This document shows, one piece after another, positions 8,628 through 14,657 of a stretch of DNA of 64,000 nucleotides (the stretch's first letter is position 1; each line of letters starts with the position of its first letter). The position numbers were made by a program, and so were the translations under genes. The DNA is from JAJTFA01 sp044351265. Lineage in GTDB: Bacteria; Bacteroidota; Bacteroidia; UKL13-3. The stretch lies in contig JBILGC010000006.1 in the NCBI GenBank assembly GCA_044351265.1, positions 1 through 64,000 on the forward strand, read 5' to 3'. Below the pieces are notes generated by a model. It was not told the DNA's origin, did not search any database, and worked only from the letters and a program-made list of their open reading frames with translations.

Positions 8628-9680
8628 ATGAAATATCTAATCAAATCGGCTCGTGAAAAAAAGGGCTTGCTGGTGCGCGAGGTAGCGCAGGAGTTGAATA
8701 TTGATCAGGCTTTGGTAAGCAAATTTGAAAGCGGAGCCCGAAAGCCCACCCGTGAGCAGGTAATTAAGCTGGCCTCGCTCCTTGGCTTGAATGCGAATGA
8801 CTTACTGGTGCAGTGGCTTAAAGAAAAAATTATCTATGAAATAGGAGACGATGCATTGGCCCTCGAAGCTATGATGGCTGCTGAAGCTGAATTGAAAATG
8901 AAGCACTCGTATGGCGCTAAAGCACCCATACCTAAAGCCATAAAATCGGTGTTGAAGGAAATAGATGCGTGTAAAAAGAAACTGAATACGCTGCGTGAGT
9001 TTGATAGCTACCGCATTGCACAGGCGCTAGAACTGGAGTATACTTTTGAAAGTAACCGCATAGAAGGCAATACGCTTACGCTTAAAGAAACTAATCTGGT
9101 CATTAACGAAGGACTTACTATTAGTGGAAAAACTATGCGCGAGCACCTGGAAGCTATTAATCACAAGGAGGCCATAGATTATATGAAATACCTGATTGAT
9201 AAACATTCAGAAATCAATGAACGGGAGGTTTTGGCTATTCATAACCTTATTCTGCGTGGTATTGATCAGGCCAATGCAGGCCGGTATCGCCATGTTCAGG
9301 TGATGATAAAAGGAAGTAGCCATACACCACCAGCACCTTATCTGGTAACTAAGCAAATGGAAGATTTGTTTATCTGGTATGAAACAAATAAGCGCAGTTT
9401 ACACCCGGTGCTACTGGCTGCCGAAATGCATGAACGACTGGTAACTATTCATCCCTTTGTAGATGGCAATGGCCGCACTTCGCGCCTGGTGATGAATCTG
9501 ATATTGCTGAAACACGGCTATGTGATTGCCAATATAAAAGGTGATAGCAAAAGCCGCATGGCTTATTACAATGCGCTCGAAAAGGTACAGACAGGAGGCA
9601 GCAAAATTGATTTTATGCAGCTGATAGCTGCCTATGAGCTGGAAGCTATTGCGCGGTATGTTTCAATTCTAAATAAATAA
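8628..9680 (+). CDS. XRE helix-turn-helix / Fic domain fusion protein
   Basis: The product is 350 aa. Residues about 5-60 form an XRE-type HTH (VREVAQELNIDQALVSKFES). A linker follows, then a Fic N-terminal region with the class II inhibitory motif SxxxEG (in ESNRIEGN), then the Fic core HPFVDGNGRTSR starting at H275. All Fic catalytic residues (H, D/N, G-N-G-R) are present, so AMPylation of a target protein is expected, restrained by the built-in alpha-inh glutamate. The gene stands alone with its own promoter, dyad and terminator. No separate antitoxin gene is adjacent. It could be a self-regulating toxin-like or stress-response modifier. Confidence 0.9.
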   Translation: MKYLIKSAREKKGLLVREVAQELNIDQALVSKFESGARKPTREQVIKLASLLGLNANDLLVQWLKEKIIYEIGDDALALEAMMAAEAELKMKHSYGAKAPIPKAIKSVLKEIDACKKKLNTLREFDSYRIAQALELEYTFESNRIEGNTLTLKETNLVINEGLTISGKTMREHLEAINHKEAIDYMKYLIDKHSEINEREVLAIHNLILRGIDQANAGRYRHVQVMIKGSSHTPPAPYLVTKQMEDLFIWYETNKRSLHPVLLAAEMHERLVTIHPFVDGNGRTSRLVMNLILLKHGYVIANIKGDSKSRMAYYNALEKVQTGGSKIDFMQLIAAYELEAIARYVSILNK

Positions 9681-9708
9681 AAAAGACCAACATGTTTGGT
9701 CTTTTTTT
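9680..9708. terminator. Bidirectional terminator between XRE-Fic and paaD
   Basis: An 11-bp stem AAAAAGACCAA/TTGGTCTTTTT with a 5-nt loop is flanked by A and T tracts. It separates the convergent XRE-Fic and paaD genes. Confidence 0.9.
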
Positions 9709-10192
9709 ACACCACCGGCTTAAATCCTTCAAACGCCTGTAAGCAATTGTTGCAATAATGCATACTGCGGCAAAGCGTAGGACCAAAGGGCGATTTCATT
9801 TCGGTGTTTTTGCTGCCGCAAAACGGACATTCAGTATGTTCCAATAGTTCTTGCGTTACTTCTCCCTGATGTTTTACGGGTGGTGCCAAGCCGTGTTTCT
9901 TCAAACACATCAACCCACGTGCTGTAAGTTTATTGCTGTCCCAGGGTTTATCAAATGTAGTTACCACTTCTACAGTTTCAATACCCATTTCTTTCAACCG
10001 CTCGGCTACCATATTTTCCATCATTTTAATGGCCGGACAACCGGTAAAAGTAGGAGTCATTTCCACAAATACATTGCTTTCGCCACGCACTTCTACTTTG
10101 GTAATTATGCCCATATCCACTATACTCAATGTAGGTATTTCGGGGTCTTTTACCACCTCAAGGGCTTGCCATATTTGGGCTTCGGTTAGCAT
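9707..10192 (-). CDS. paaD: 1,2-phenylacetyl-CoA epoxidase subunit PaaD
   Basis: The product is 161 aa. It has an N-terminal MIP18/SufT-like domain (WQALEVVKDPEIPTLSIVDMGII, with the DPE motif and TGCPA) and a C-terminal four-Cys zinc-ribbon-like tail (CPFCGS... and CNNCLQAF). PaaD is thought to help assemble metal centres of the phenylacetyl-CoA ring epoxidase. It is the last gene visible in the leftward paa operon and ends at the terminator at 9680-9708. paaE (the reductase) is not in this window. Confidence 0.9.
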   Translation of the reverse strand: MLTEAQIWQALEVVKDPEIPTLSIVDMGIITKVEVRGESNVFVEMTPTFTGCPAIKMMENMVAERLKEMGIETVEVVTTFDKPWDSNKLTARGLMCLKKHGLAPPVKHQGEVTQELLEHTECPFCGSKNTEMKSPFGPTLCRSMHYCNNCLQAFEGFKPVV

Positions 10193-10202
10193 GTTGATTT
10201 GA

Positions 10203-10317
10203 TTAGAAGGTTGGGAAAATTAGAAGGTTACAAGGTTTAGAAAGATTAGAAGGTTGAAAAGTTAAACGGTTGCTTTGATTAGTCAATAACTTTCTAACCT
10301 TTCAACCTTCTAACTTT
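10203..10317. repeat. paaD-paaC spacer packed with TTAGAAGGTT repeats and an inverted pair
   Basis: The exact decamer TTAGAAGGTT occurs at 10203, 10220 and 10246, and inverted at 10304-10313. The 13-mer TTAGAAGGTTGAA (10246-10258) and its exact complement (10301-10313) can form a hairpin with a 42-nt loop. Looser copies (ACAAGGTT, AGAAAGATT) fill the rest of the spacer. Confidence 0.8.
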
Positions 10318-10327
10318 AAAATCCCTC

Positions 10328-11077
10328 CTACCACTCCGCAGTCGGGTCAATTTTAAACACTTCGCTCATTTCATCCAGTAAGGGTTGCAGGTGCTCGGTG
10401 TGCATACCTTTACGCCCGCCATACAAAGGTTGCCATGAGGTTTCATCGGGTATAGTAAGCGTTGCTTTGGTAAGGATAGGTGAAATAATACCCAGCCAGC
10501 GTTTTTTCAATTCGGCTTCACCTTCAAATATTTTTTCGCTAATGAGTTGTTGCTCGTGTTCGCTTGCTTCAAACATTCCCAATGCGTAATCCCACGCTTC
10601 GTTTAATGCATTTTGCATACGAATATGGCTTTCTTCGGTAGCGGCACCCATTTTGGTTATCCATGTATTTGCATGAAACACGTGGTATTTCAATTCACCT
10701 TTTACTTTGCGGGCAACTTTAGCCAGTGGCTCGTAGCTTGAATTGGCAAGCATATCAAAACGCAACTGATCGGCCGTATCAAAAAGAAAATGACGTATAG
10801 TACTGAAATCGTATTCGCCATTTGGCAACTCCACAAATTGGCTGTTGTGAAACTGATTGGCATTGCGGGTAAAAGCAACGGTATCGGGTTCCTGCTCACC
10901 CAGTTGATGCAGCAATTGATAGAGCGCTTGTGCTTGTCCAATTTTGTCCTGCGCCATAGATGAAAACGCGATGTCTTCTTCCAGTATGGGTCCAAGCCCG
11001 GTCCATTCGCTGTTGCGGTGGCCAAGTATCAGCAGGTCGTCTGCCATTTTATAGAGGAGGTCTTTGATGTGGTTCAT
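10328..11077 (-). CDS. paaC: 1,2-phenylacetyl-CoA epoxidase subunit PaaC
   Basis: The 249-aa ferritin-like protein is the structural partner of PaaA in the phenylacetyl-CoA epoxidase. Family landmarks are ADDLLILGHRNSEWTGLGP at the N-terminus, AQDKIGQAQALYQLL, and KGELKYHVFHANTW. PaaC resembles the oxygenase subunit but lacks a working di-iron site in characterised homologues. It lies between paaB and paaD, with repeat-rich spacers of 110 and 135 bp on either side, unusually long for a paa operon whose genes normally abut. Confidence 0.93.
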   Translation of the reverse strand: MNHIKDLLYKMADDLLILGHRNSEWTGLGPILEEDIAFSSMAQDKIGQAQALYQLLHQLGEQEPDTVAFTRNANQFHNSQFVELPNGEYDFSTIRHFLFDTADQLRFDMLANSSYEPLAKVARKVKGELKYHVFHANTWITKMGAATEESHIRMQNALNEAWDYALGMFEASEHEQQLISEKIFEGEAELKKRWLGIISPILTKATLTIPDETSWQPLYGGRKGMHTEHLQPLLDEMSEVFKIDPTAEW

Positions 11078-11089
11078 TTGTTTTTTAAT

Positions 11090-11150
11090 TACAAGGTTGA
11101 AAGGTTTGATAGTTGCAAAGTTGTAAGCGTTAGAAAGTTGAAATTTTGGT
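11090..11150. repeat. Degenerate AAGGTTGAAAGG-type repeat in the paaC-paaB spacer
   Basis: A run of related short units (ACAAGGTTGAAAGGTT, GCAAAGTTG, GTTAGAAAGTTGAAA) matches the repeat family in the other paa spacers, but no exact TTAGAAGGTT decamer was found here. The remainder of the spacer (about 11150-11187) shows no clear feature. Confidence 0.5.
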
Positions 11151-11187
11151 GCGCTGGGCTACACTTCATCGAATGGGGTCTGCGCTG

Positions 11188-11559
11188 CTATCCCTTTTGT
11201 TCTTTTTTATATTTATTGATTTTCTCCATCACTTTATAGCCACCTGCTTCGCGGTATTGTTTTTCGGGTACGGTTTCAAAAATATCGGAGTCATCATAGT
11301 CAGAAGTAAACACATCGGCAGAGCGTACCACCCAAATATTTACACTCACTCCCCTGCGACCGAATTGTTCTTTGCCAAACAGCAAAGCCATTTCTGCATT
11401 GGGTGCGTGAACGATGCCAACATGCATATGCTGGTCGCCACGTTTTTTCTGGTGAAATACTTCATATGTTTCCCACTGATCCAGTTCGTTCAGGGGTTTT
11501 ATTTCATTGTTGAGTTCTATCTGTGCGCGGTTTACGCGAGGGTCGAGGGATTTGATCAT
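11188..11559 (-). CDS. paaB: 1,2-phenylacetyl-CoA epoxidase subunit PaaB
   Basis: The 123-aa small subunit bridges PaaAC heterodimers in the epoxidase. It is recognised by WETYEVFHQKKRGDQHMHVG near residue 30-50, HAPNAEMALLFGKEQFGRR, and SVNIWVV. Its C-terminal third is longer and more charged (KINKYKKEQKG) than in proteobacterial PaaB. It is separated from paaA by the inserted four-helix-bundle gene, whereas paaA and paaB are normally adjacent. Confidence 0.93.
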   Translation of the reverse strand: MIKSLDPRVNRAQIELNNEIKPLNELDQWETYEVFHQKKRGDQHMHVGIVHAPNAEMALLFGKEQFGRRGVSVNIWVVRSADVFTSDYDDSDIFETVPEKQYREAGGYKVMEKINKYKKEQKG

Positions 11560-11586
11560 TGCCTTTTATTATTACAAGGTTAAAAA

Positions 11587-11605
11587 GATTAGAAGGTTAT
11601 GAAAG
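11587..11605. repeat. Left inverted flank of the four-helix-bundle gene
   Basis: This copy contains TTAGAAGGTT (11589-11598), two extra bases and GAAAG. It is complementary, apart from that 2-nt bulge, to the CTTTCAACCTTCTAA at 12024-12038 on the other side of the gene. A further ACAAGGTT unit at about 11616-11623 supplies the stop codon of the inserted gene. Confidence 0.75.
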
Positions 11606-11614
11606 TTGGAAAAA

Positions 11615-12010
11615 TTACAAGGTTGGGCTACTATTTTGTTTCCGATGTGCTGATAAATACTTCAGGAAGTTTTTTATACTTTTAGAAATAACAAGTACAC
11701 GTTCTACCAATTGTTGATGGGTTTGGTCATCAATTTGTTTTGTTCGATGAAATGCGTGTAGCATACCGCGAACCTCACCCGCTGAACCTTTAGCATAACG
11801 AAGGAAGCGAATAAATTGGAGGTTGTTTTCATATTCGAATCCTTCTGCAATATTATTTGATATAGATAATGTTGCTCTGATTAACTGATCTCTAATGCCA
11901 AGTTCAAACTTAAATCCGGGACCTTTGGAGGCTTCATACACATCAACGTAAAGGTCGATTGCACGATTCCAAATATCCAGGTCTTCAAATGTTTCAACTT
12001 TCTCAGTCAT
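11615..12010 (-). CDS. Four helix bundle protein (23S rRNA intervening-sequence protein family)
   Basis: The product is 131 aa from the ATG at 12010 (a TTG four codons upstream is less likely). It is all-helical and has the hallmarks of the S23/IVP four-helix-bundle family: FEDLDIWNRAIDLYVDVYE, then LRATLSISNNIAEGFE and FIRFLRYAKGSAGEVRGML. These proteins are encoded within intervening sequences of 23S rRNA genes and also at scattered sites in Bacteroidota; their biochemical role is unknown. It sits between paaA and paaB in the same direction, is unrelated to phenylacetate metabolism, and is bracketed by inverted repeats. Its last codons lie inside a repeat unit. Confidence 0.88.
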   Translation of the reverse strand: MTEKVETFEDLDIWNRAIDLYVDVYEASKGPGFKFELGIRDQLIRATLSISNNIAEGFEYENNLQFIRFLRYAKGSAGEVRGMLHAFHRTKQIDDQTHQQLVERVLVISKSIKNFLKYLSAHRKQNSSPTL

Positions 12011-12023
12011 TCCTCTAATCAAT

Positions 12024-12044
12024 CTTTCAACCTTCTAACTTTCC
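12024..12044. repeat. Right inverted flank of the four-helix-bundle gene
   Basis: The 13-mer TTCAACCTTCTAA at 12026-12038 is an exact copy of that at 10301-10313 and the complement of 10246-10258. It is inverted relative to the copy at 11587-11605 and lies between the four-helix-bundle start codon and the paaA stop codon. Confidence 0.8.
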
Positions 12045-12052
12045 AAATTTAA

Positions 12053-13042
12053 TTATGCTAAAGGCACTACATATTTCGATTGAGGGGTGTTGAGCGCTTC
12101 GCGTACCCAGCGGCCACGTTCTTCGGCATTTCTGCGCACAGCAAGTCTTTCTGCATTACAAGGGCCACCACCATTGATTACACGTTTAAATTCATCCCAA
12201 TCCGGTTCGGTGTATTCCCACTTACCTGTTTCTTCGTTCTTTTTCAGATTCGCATCAGGCACGGTTAATCCCAAATCCCATATTTTAGGTACATACATGT
12301 TCAAGAATTGCTGACGCATATCGTCATTGGTAGCCATTTTCACTTTCCAGCGCATTAATATTTCAGTATGGTTACTGATTTTATCGCTTGGTCCGAAGAA
12401 GTGCATGATAGGCGGCCACCAGCGGTTAAGCGCTTCTTGCACCATTTTGCGCTGGGTAGGTGTACCTGTAGCAAGGGTTACTACATTATCGTGTCCGTAT
12501 TTTAAATGGAAGCTCTCTTCTGTACAAATACGATCGAGCGCACGGCAATAAGGTCCGTAGCTTCCTTTGGCATTGGCCACCTGATTGATAATGGCGCCTG
12601 CATCAATTAACCACGCAATGATGCACGCATCAGCCCAGGTAAATGCCGGATAGTTAAATACATTTGAATATTTTGATTTGCCTGTAATCAAATCATTGAT
12701 CATGGCTTCGCGGCTTTTGCCGAGCGTTTCAGCTGCGCTGTATAGTAACTGGGCATGACCAACTTCATCCTGTACCTTGGCCATTAATGCCAGCTTGCGC
12801 TTAAAGCCCGGAGCACGTGTAATCCATGTTCCTTCGGGTAATGCGCCAATAATTTCAGAGTGACCATGCTGTTCAATCATGCGAATGAGCTGCTTGCGGT
12901 ACTCGCGAGGCATCCAGTCTTTGGGTTCAATTTTTTCGCCACGTGCAATGCGGGCTTCGAATTCGGCTAGTTTAACGGGATCCTCTCCGTCAATAATTGA
13001 CTTTGGTTTTTCGTTAGGGTCGATGTAGGCGTTTCCGTACAT
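12053..13042 (-). CDS. paaA: 1,2-phenylacetyl-CoA epoxidase catalytic subunit PaaA
   Basis: The 329-aa di-iron oxygenase converts phenylacetyl-CoA to its ring-1,2-epoxide with O2. Carboxylate-bridged iron ligands are visible as EExxH-type motifs: E and H in VQDEVGHAQLLYSA and in CTEESFHLKYGH. Family segments WMPREYRKQLIRMIEQHGHSE and GPCNAERLAVRRNAEERG are present, and length is standard. It starts 39 bp downstream of the TetR regulator gene and is probably transcribed with it. Expression implies aerobic degradation of phenylacetate or phenylalanine. Confidence 0.95.
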   Translation of the reverse strand: MYGNAYIDPNEKPKSIIDGEDPVKLAEFEARIARGEKIEPKDWMPREYRKQLIRMIEQHGHSEIIGALPEGTWITRAPGFKRKLALMAKVQDEVGHAQLLYSAAETLGKSREAMINDLITGKSKYSNVFNYPAFTWADACIIAWLIDAGAIINQVANAKGSYGPYCRALDRICTEESFHLKYGHDNVVTLATGTPTQRKMVQEALNRWWPPIMHFFGPSDKISNHTEILMRWKVKMATNDDMRQQFLNMYVPKIWDLGLTVPDANLKKNEETGKWEYTEPDWDEFKRVINGGGPCNAERLAVRRNAEERGRWVREALNTPQSKYVVPLA

Positions 13043-13081
13043 AGTATTTGTTATTACGAGTTTGTTATTGCGGTTTTAATA

Positions 13082-13693
13082 TTAAGGTGTGTAATGGGGG
13101 TCGGTAATTAATTTTTTGCGTATGCCACAAATGATAATATCGGCTAGTTTTTTGGCTATTTGAGATGGGTTCATGCTGCCATCCGCTTTATACCATTGGT
13201 GAATCCAGTTTACAGATGAAAGGATGGTAAGTGCAGCAAACTTTTCATCTACATCATCAAACAAATCTTCGGTTGCGCCATCTTTTACAATTATCCGGAA
13301 TTGTTGTTCATAGCTGTCGCGCAGCTTTCTGAATTCACTCAACTTAGGCTCTGGCAGGCTTCTCCATTCTGATAAAAAAACAGCTGTGTTATCTAGATTT
13401 TCGCAGGTAATTTGGACATGGTATTGAATGGCCATACGCAGGCGTTCTTCCGCATTGAAGTAGATATCGTTTACCTCTTTTAACGCTGTAATAAAACGGT
13501 CGGCCATGTCAAAACAAATAGCAATAAGAATTTCTTCTTTTGATTTGATATGGTGATAGAGGCTGGCAGCTTCAATACCCAGATCGGAAGCAATATGACG
13601 CATGCTGGTTGCCTCATAGCCCTTGTTTTTAAACAACCGGGCAGCCACCTGCATGATTTGTTCTTTTCTATTGATAGTCAACGTTTCTGCCAT
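13082..13693 (-). CDS. TetR family transcriptional regulator of the paa operon
   Basis: The product is 203 aa. The N-terminal TetR HTH occupies residues about 10-55 (AARLFKNKGYEATSMRHIA, then DLGIEAASLYHHIKSKEE); the C-terminal two thirds form the helical ligand domain. It is the first gene of the leftward paa cluster, and a perfect CCTAAC/GTTAGG operator lies right at its start. By position it should repress itself and paaABCD, with an acyl-CoA such as phenylacetyl-CoA as inducer (inference from other PaaR/FadR-type TetR proteins). Confidence 0.88.
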   Translation of the reverse strand: MAETLTINRKEQIMQVAARLFKNKGYEATSMRHIASDLGIEAASLYHHIKSKEEILIAICFDMADRFITALKEVNDIYFNAEERLRMAIQYHVQITCENLDNTAVFLSEWRSLPEPKLSEFRKLRDSYEQQFRIIVKDGATEDLFDDVDEKFAALTILSSVNWIHQWYKADGSMNPSQIAKKLADIIICGIRKKLITDPHYTP

Positions 13694-13697
13694 TTTA

Positions 13698-13713
13698 CCT
13701 AACGTTTGTTAGG
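13698..13713. promoter_or_regulatory. Palindromic TetR operator candidate
   Basis: CCTAACGTTTGTTAGG has perfect 6-bp arms around 4 bp. It lies between the -7 box and the start codon of the TetR gene, where binding would block transcription. No second copy was found in the short gap before paaA. Confidence 0.8.
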
Positions 13714-13743
13714 CAAATATAAATAAACTTTTCAATTTGCCAA
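13714..13743 (-). promoter_or_regulatory. Promoter of the tetR-paa operon
   Basis: On the minus strand TTG (13741-13743) and TATATTTG (13714-13721) are 19 bp apart, matching the Bacteroidota -33/-7 arrangement. The palindromic operator begins immediately downstream. Confidence 0.75.
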
Positions 13744-13786
13744 GTGCCAGGTGGTTTTCAGGCAATCGGCTAAATGGTTGAAAGCT

Positions 13787-14497
13787 TTATCTAATTAAAA
13801 AAAGGCAAGGTTTTTTGTGCAGATCAGGAAGAGGAATAAGTTTCCAATCCACTATTTTTTTTGTTTCTATGAGTTGGTTGTGAGAGGTAAGACTACAGGC
13901 TATGGTTAGCAAGGTATCATTTTTTAATTGGTCTATGATGTCTTTAAGAAGTTGATTGTTTCTGTATGGGGCCTCCATAAAAATTTGGGTATAACCTTTT
14001 TTATGTGCCTGTTCTTCTATTTCCTTCATCATTTTAACCCTAGCTGCTTTTTCAATAGGCAGGTATCCATGAAATACGAATTGCTGACCACCCAACCCGC
14101 TGGCCATAAGCGCCAGCATTATGCTTGAAGAGCCTGGAAGCGGCACCACTTTTATGCCGTTTTTATGACATGCCATAACAACCCCATGACCGGGGTCGGC
14201 AATGCATGGGGTGCCTGCATCAGACATTAGTCCCACATCAAACCCTTGCATAATAGGCGCAATGAGTTGTGGCAAATCTTTTTGCAAAGTGTGTTCGTTG
14301 CAAAGTTGTATCTGAATGTTTGCCTGGTGTGTGTTTATGTTTAGCCTCTTAATAAGCGCTCGGCCCGACTTCTCGCTCTCCATAATAAAATGTGAAATAT
14401 GGCGCACTTGCTGCCGTGTTGTTTCCGGGATAAAATCGTTCCCGGCTTCATCATCTAATACATGCGGAATGAGAAAAAGTGTGCCTGTTTTTATCAT
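13787..14497 (-). CDS. RsmI-like SAM-dependent methyltransferase (tetrapyrrole methylase fold)
   Basis: The product is 236 aa. The core GLMSDAGTPCIADPG and VPLPGSSSIMLALMASGL match the RsmI family that methylates the 2'-O of C1402 in 16S rRNA. The N-terminus (TLFLIPHVLDD) differs from classical RsmI (LYVVATPIGN). Bacteroidota often carry such a divergent paralogue next to a canonical RsmI, so the rRNA target is uncertain. The chain is shorter than E. coli RsmI and lacks its C-terminal extension. A -7 box lies almost directly before the ATG. Confidence 0.8.
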   Translation of the reverse strand: MIKTGTLFLIPHVLDDEAGNDFIPETTRQQVRHISHFIMESEKSGRALIKRLNINTHQANIQIQLCNEHTLQKDLPQLIAPIMQGFDVGLMSDAGTPCIADPGHGVVMACHKNGIKVVPLPGSSSIMLALMASGLGGQQFVFHGYLPIEKAARVKMMKEIEEQAHKKGYTQIFMEAPYRNNQLLKDIIDQLKNDTLLTIACSLTSHNQLIETKKIVDWKLIPLPDLHKKPCLFLIR

Positions 14498-14501
14498 GCA
14501 T

Positions 14502-14509
14502 CAAAATTA
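14502..14509 (-). promoter_or_regulatory. -7 box abutting the RsmI-like gene
   Basis: TAATTTTG on the minus strand ends 4 nt before the ATG at 14497, so the transcript would start at or next to the start codon. No -33 element is evident. Confidence 0.45.
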
Positions 14510-14602
14510 TATATCTGTGGTTTGTTAAGGTCTGTTTTCAGGGCTTTGGATAAATAAAATTGTTAAGTGCCTGAAATAAAGAGCATTGCTTTTGGGGTGG
14601 AA

Positions 14603-14634
14603 TTTGACTTATATGGCGCATGCGCGTATTTTTG
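14603..14634 (+). promoter_or_regulatory. Promoter of the PpiD-like gene
   Basis: -33 TTTG (14603-14606) and -7 TATTTTTG (14627-14634) are 20 bp apart, with the ATG at 14658 lying 23 bp downstream. Confidence 0.7.
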
Positions 14635-14657
14635 TCGACTTTTCAAAAACTATACTC

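Noticed and set aside
10203..10317. Repeat-rich spacer considered as a CRISPR array
   Set aside because: Units are only about 10 bp, vary in spacing and orientation, and there are no uniform spacers or cas genes.
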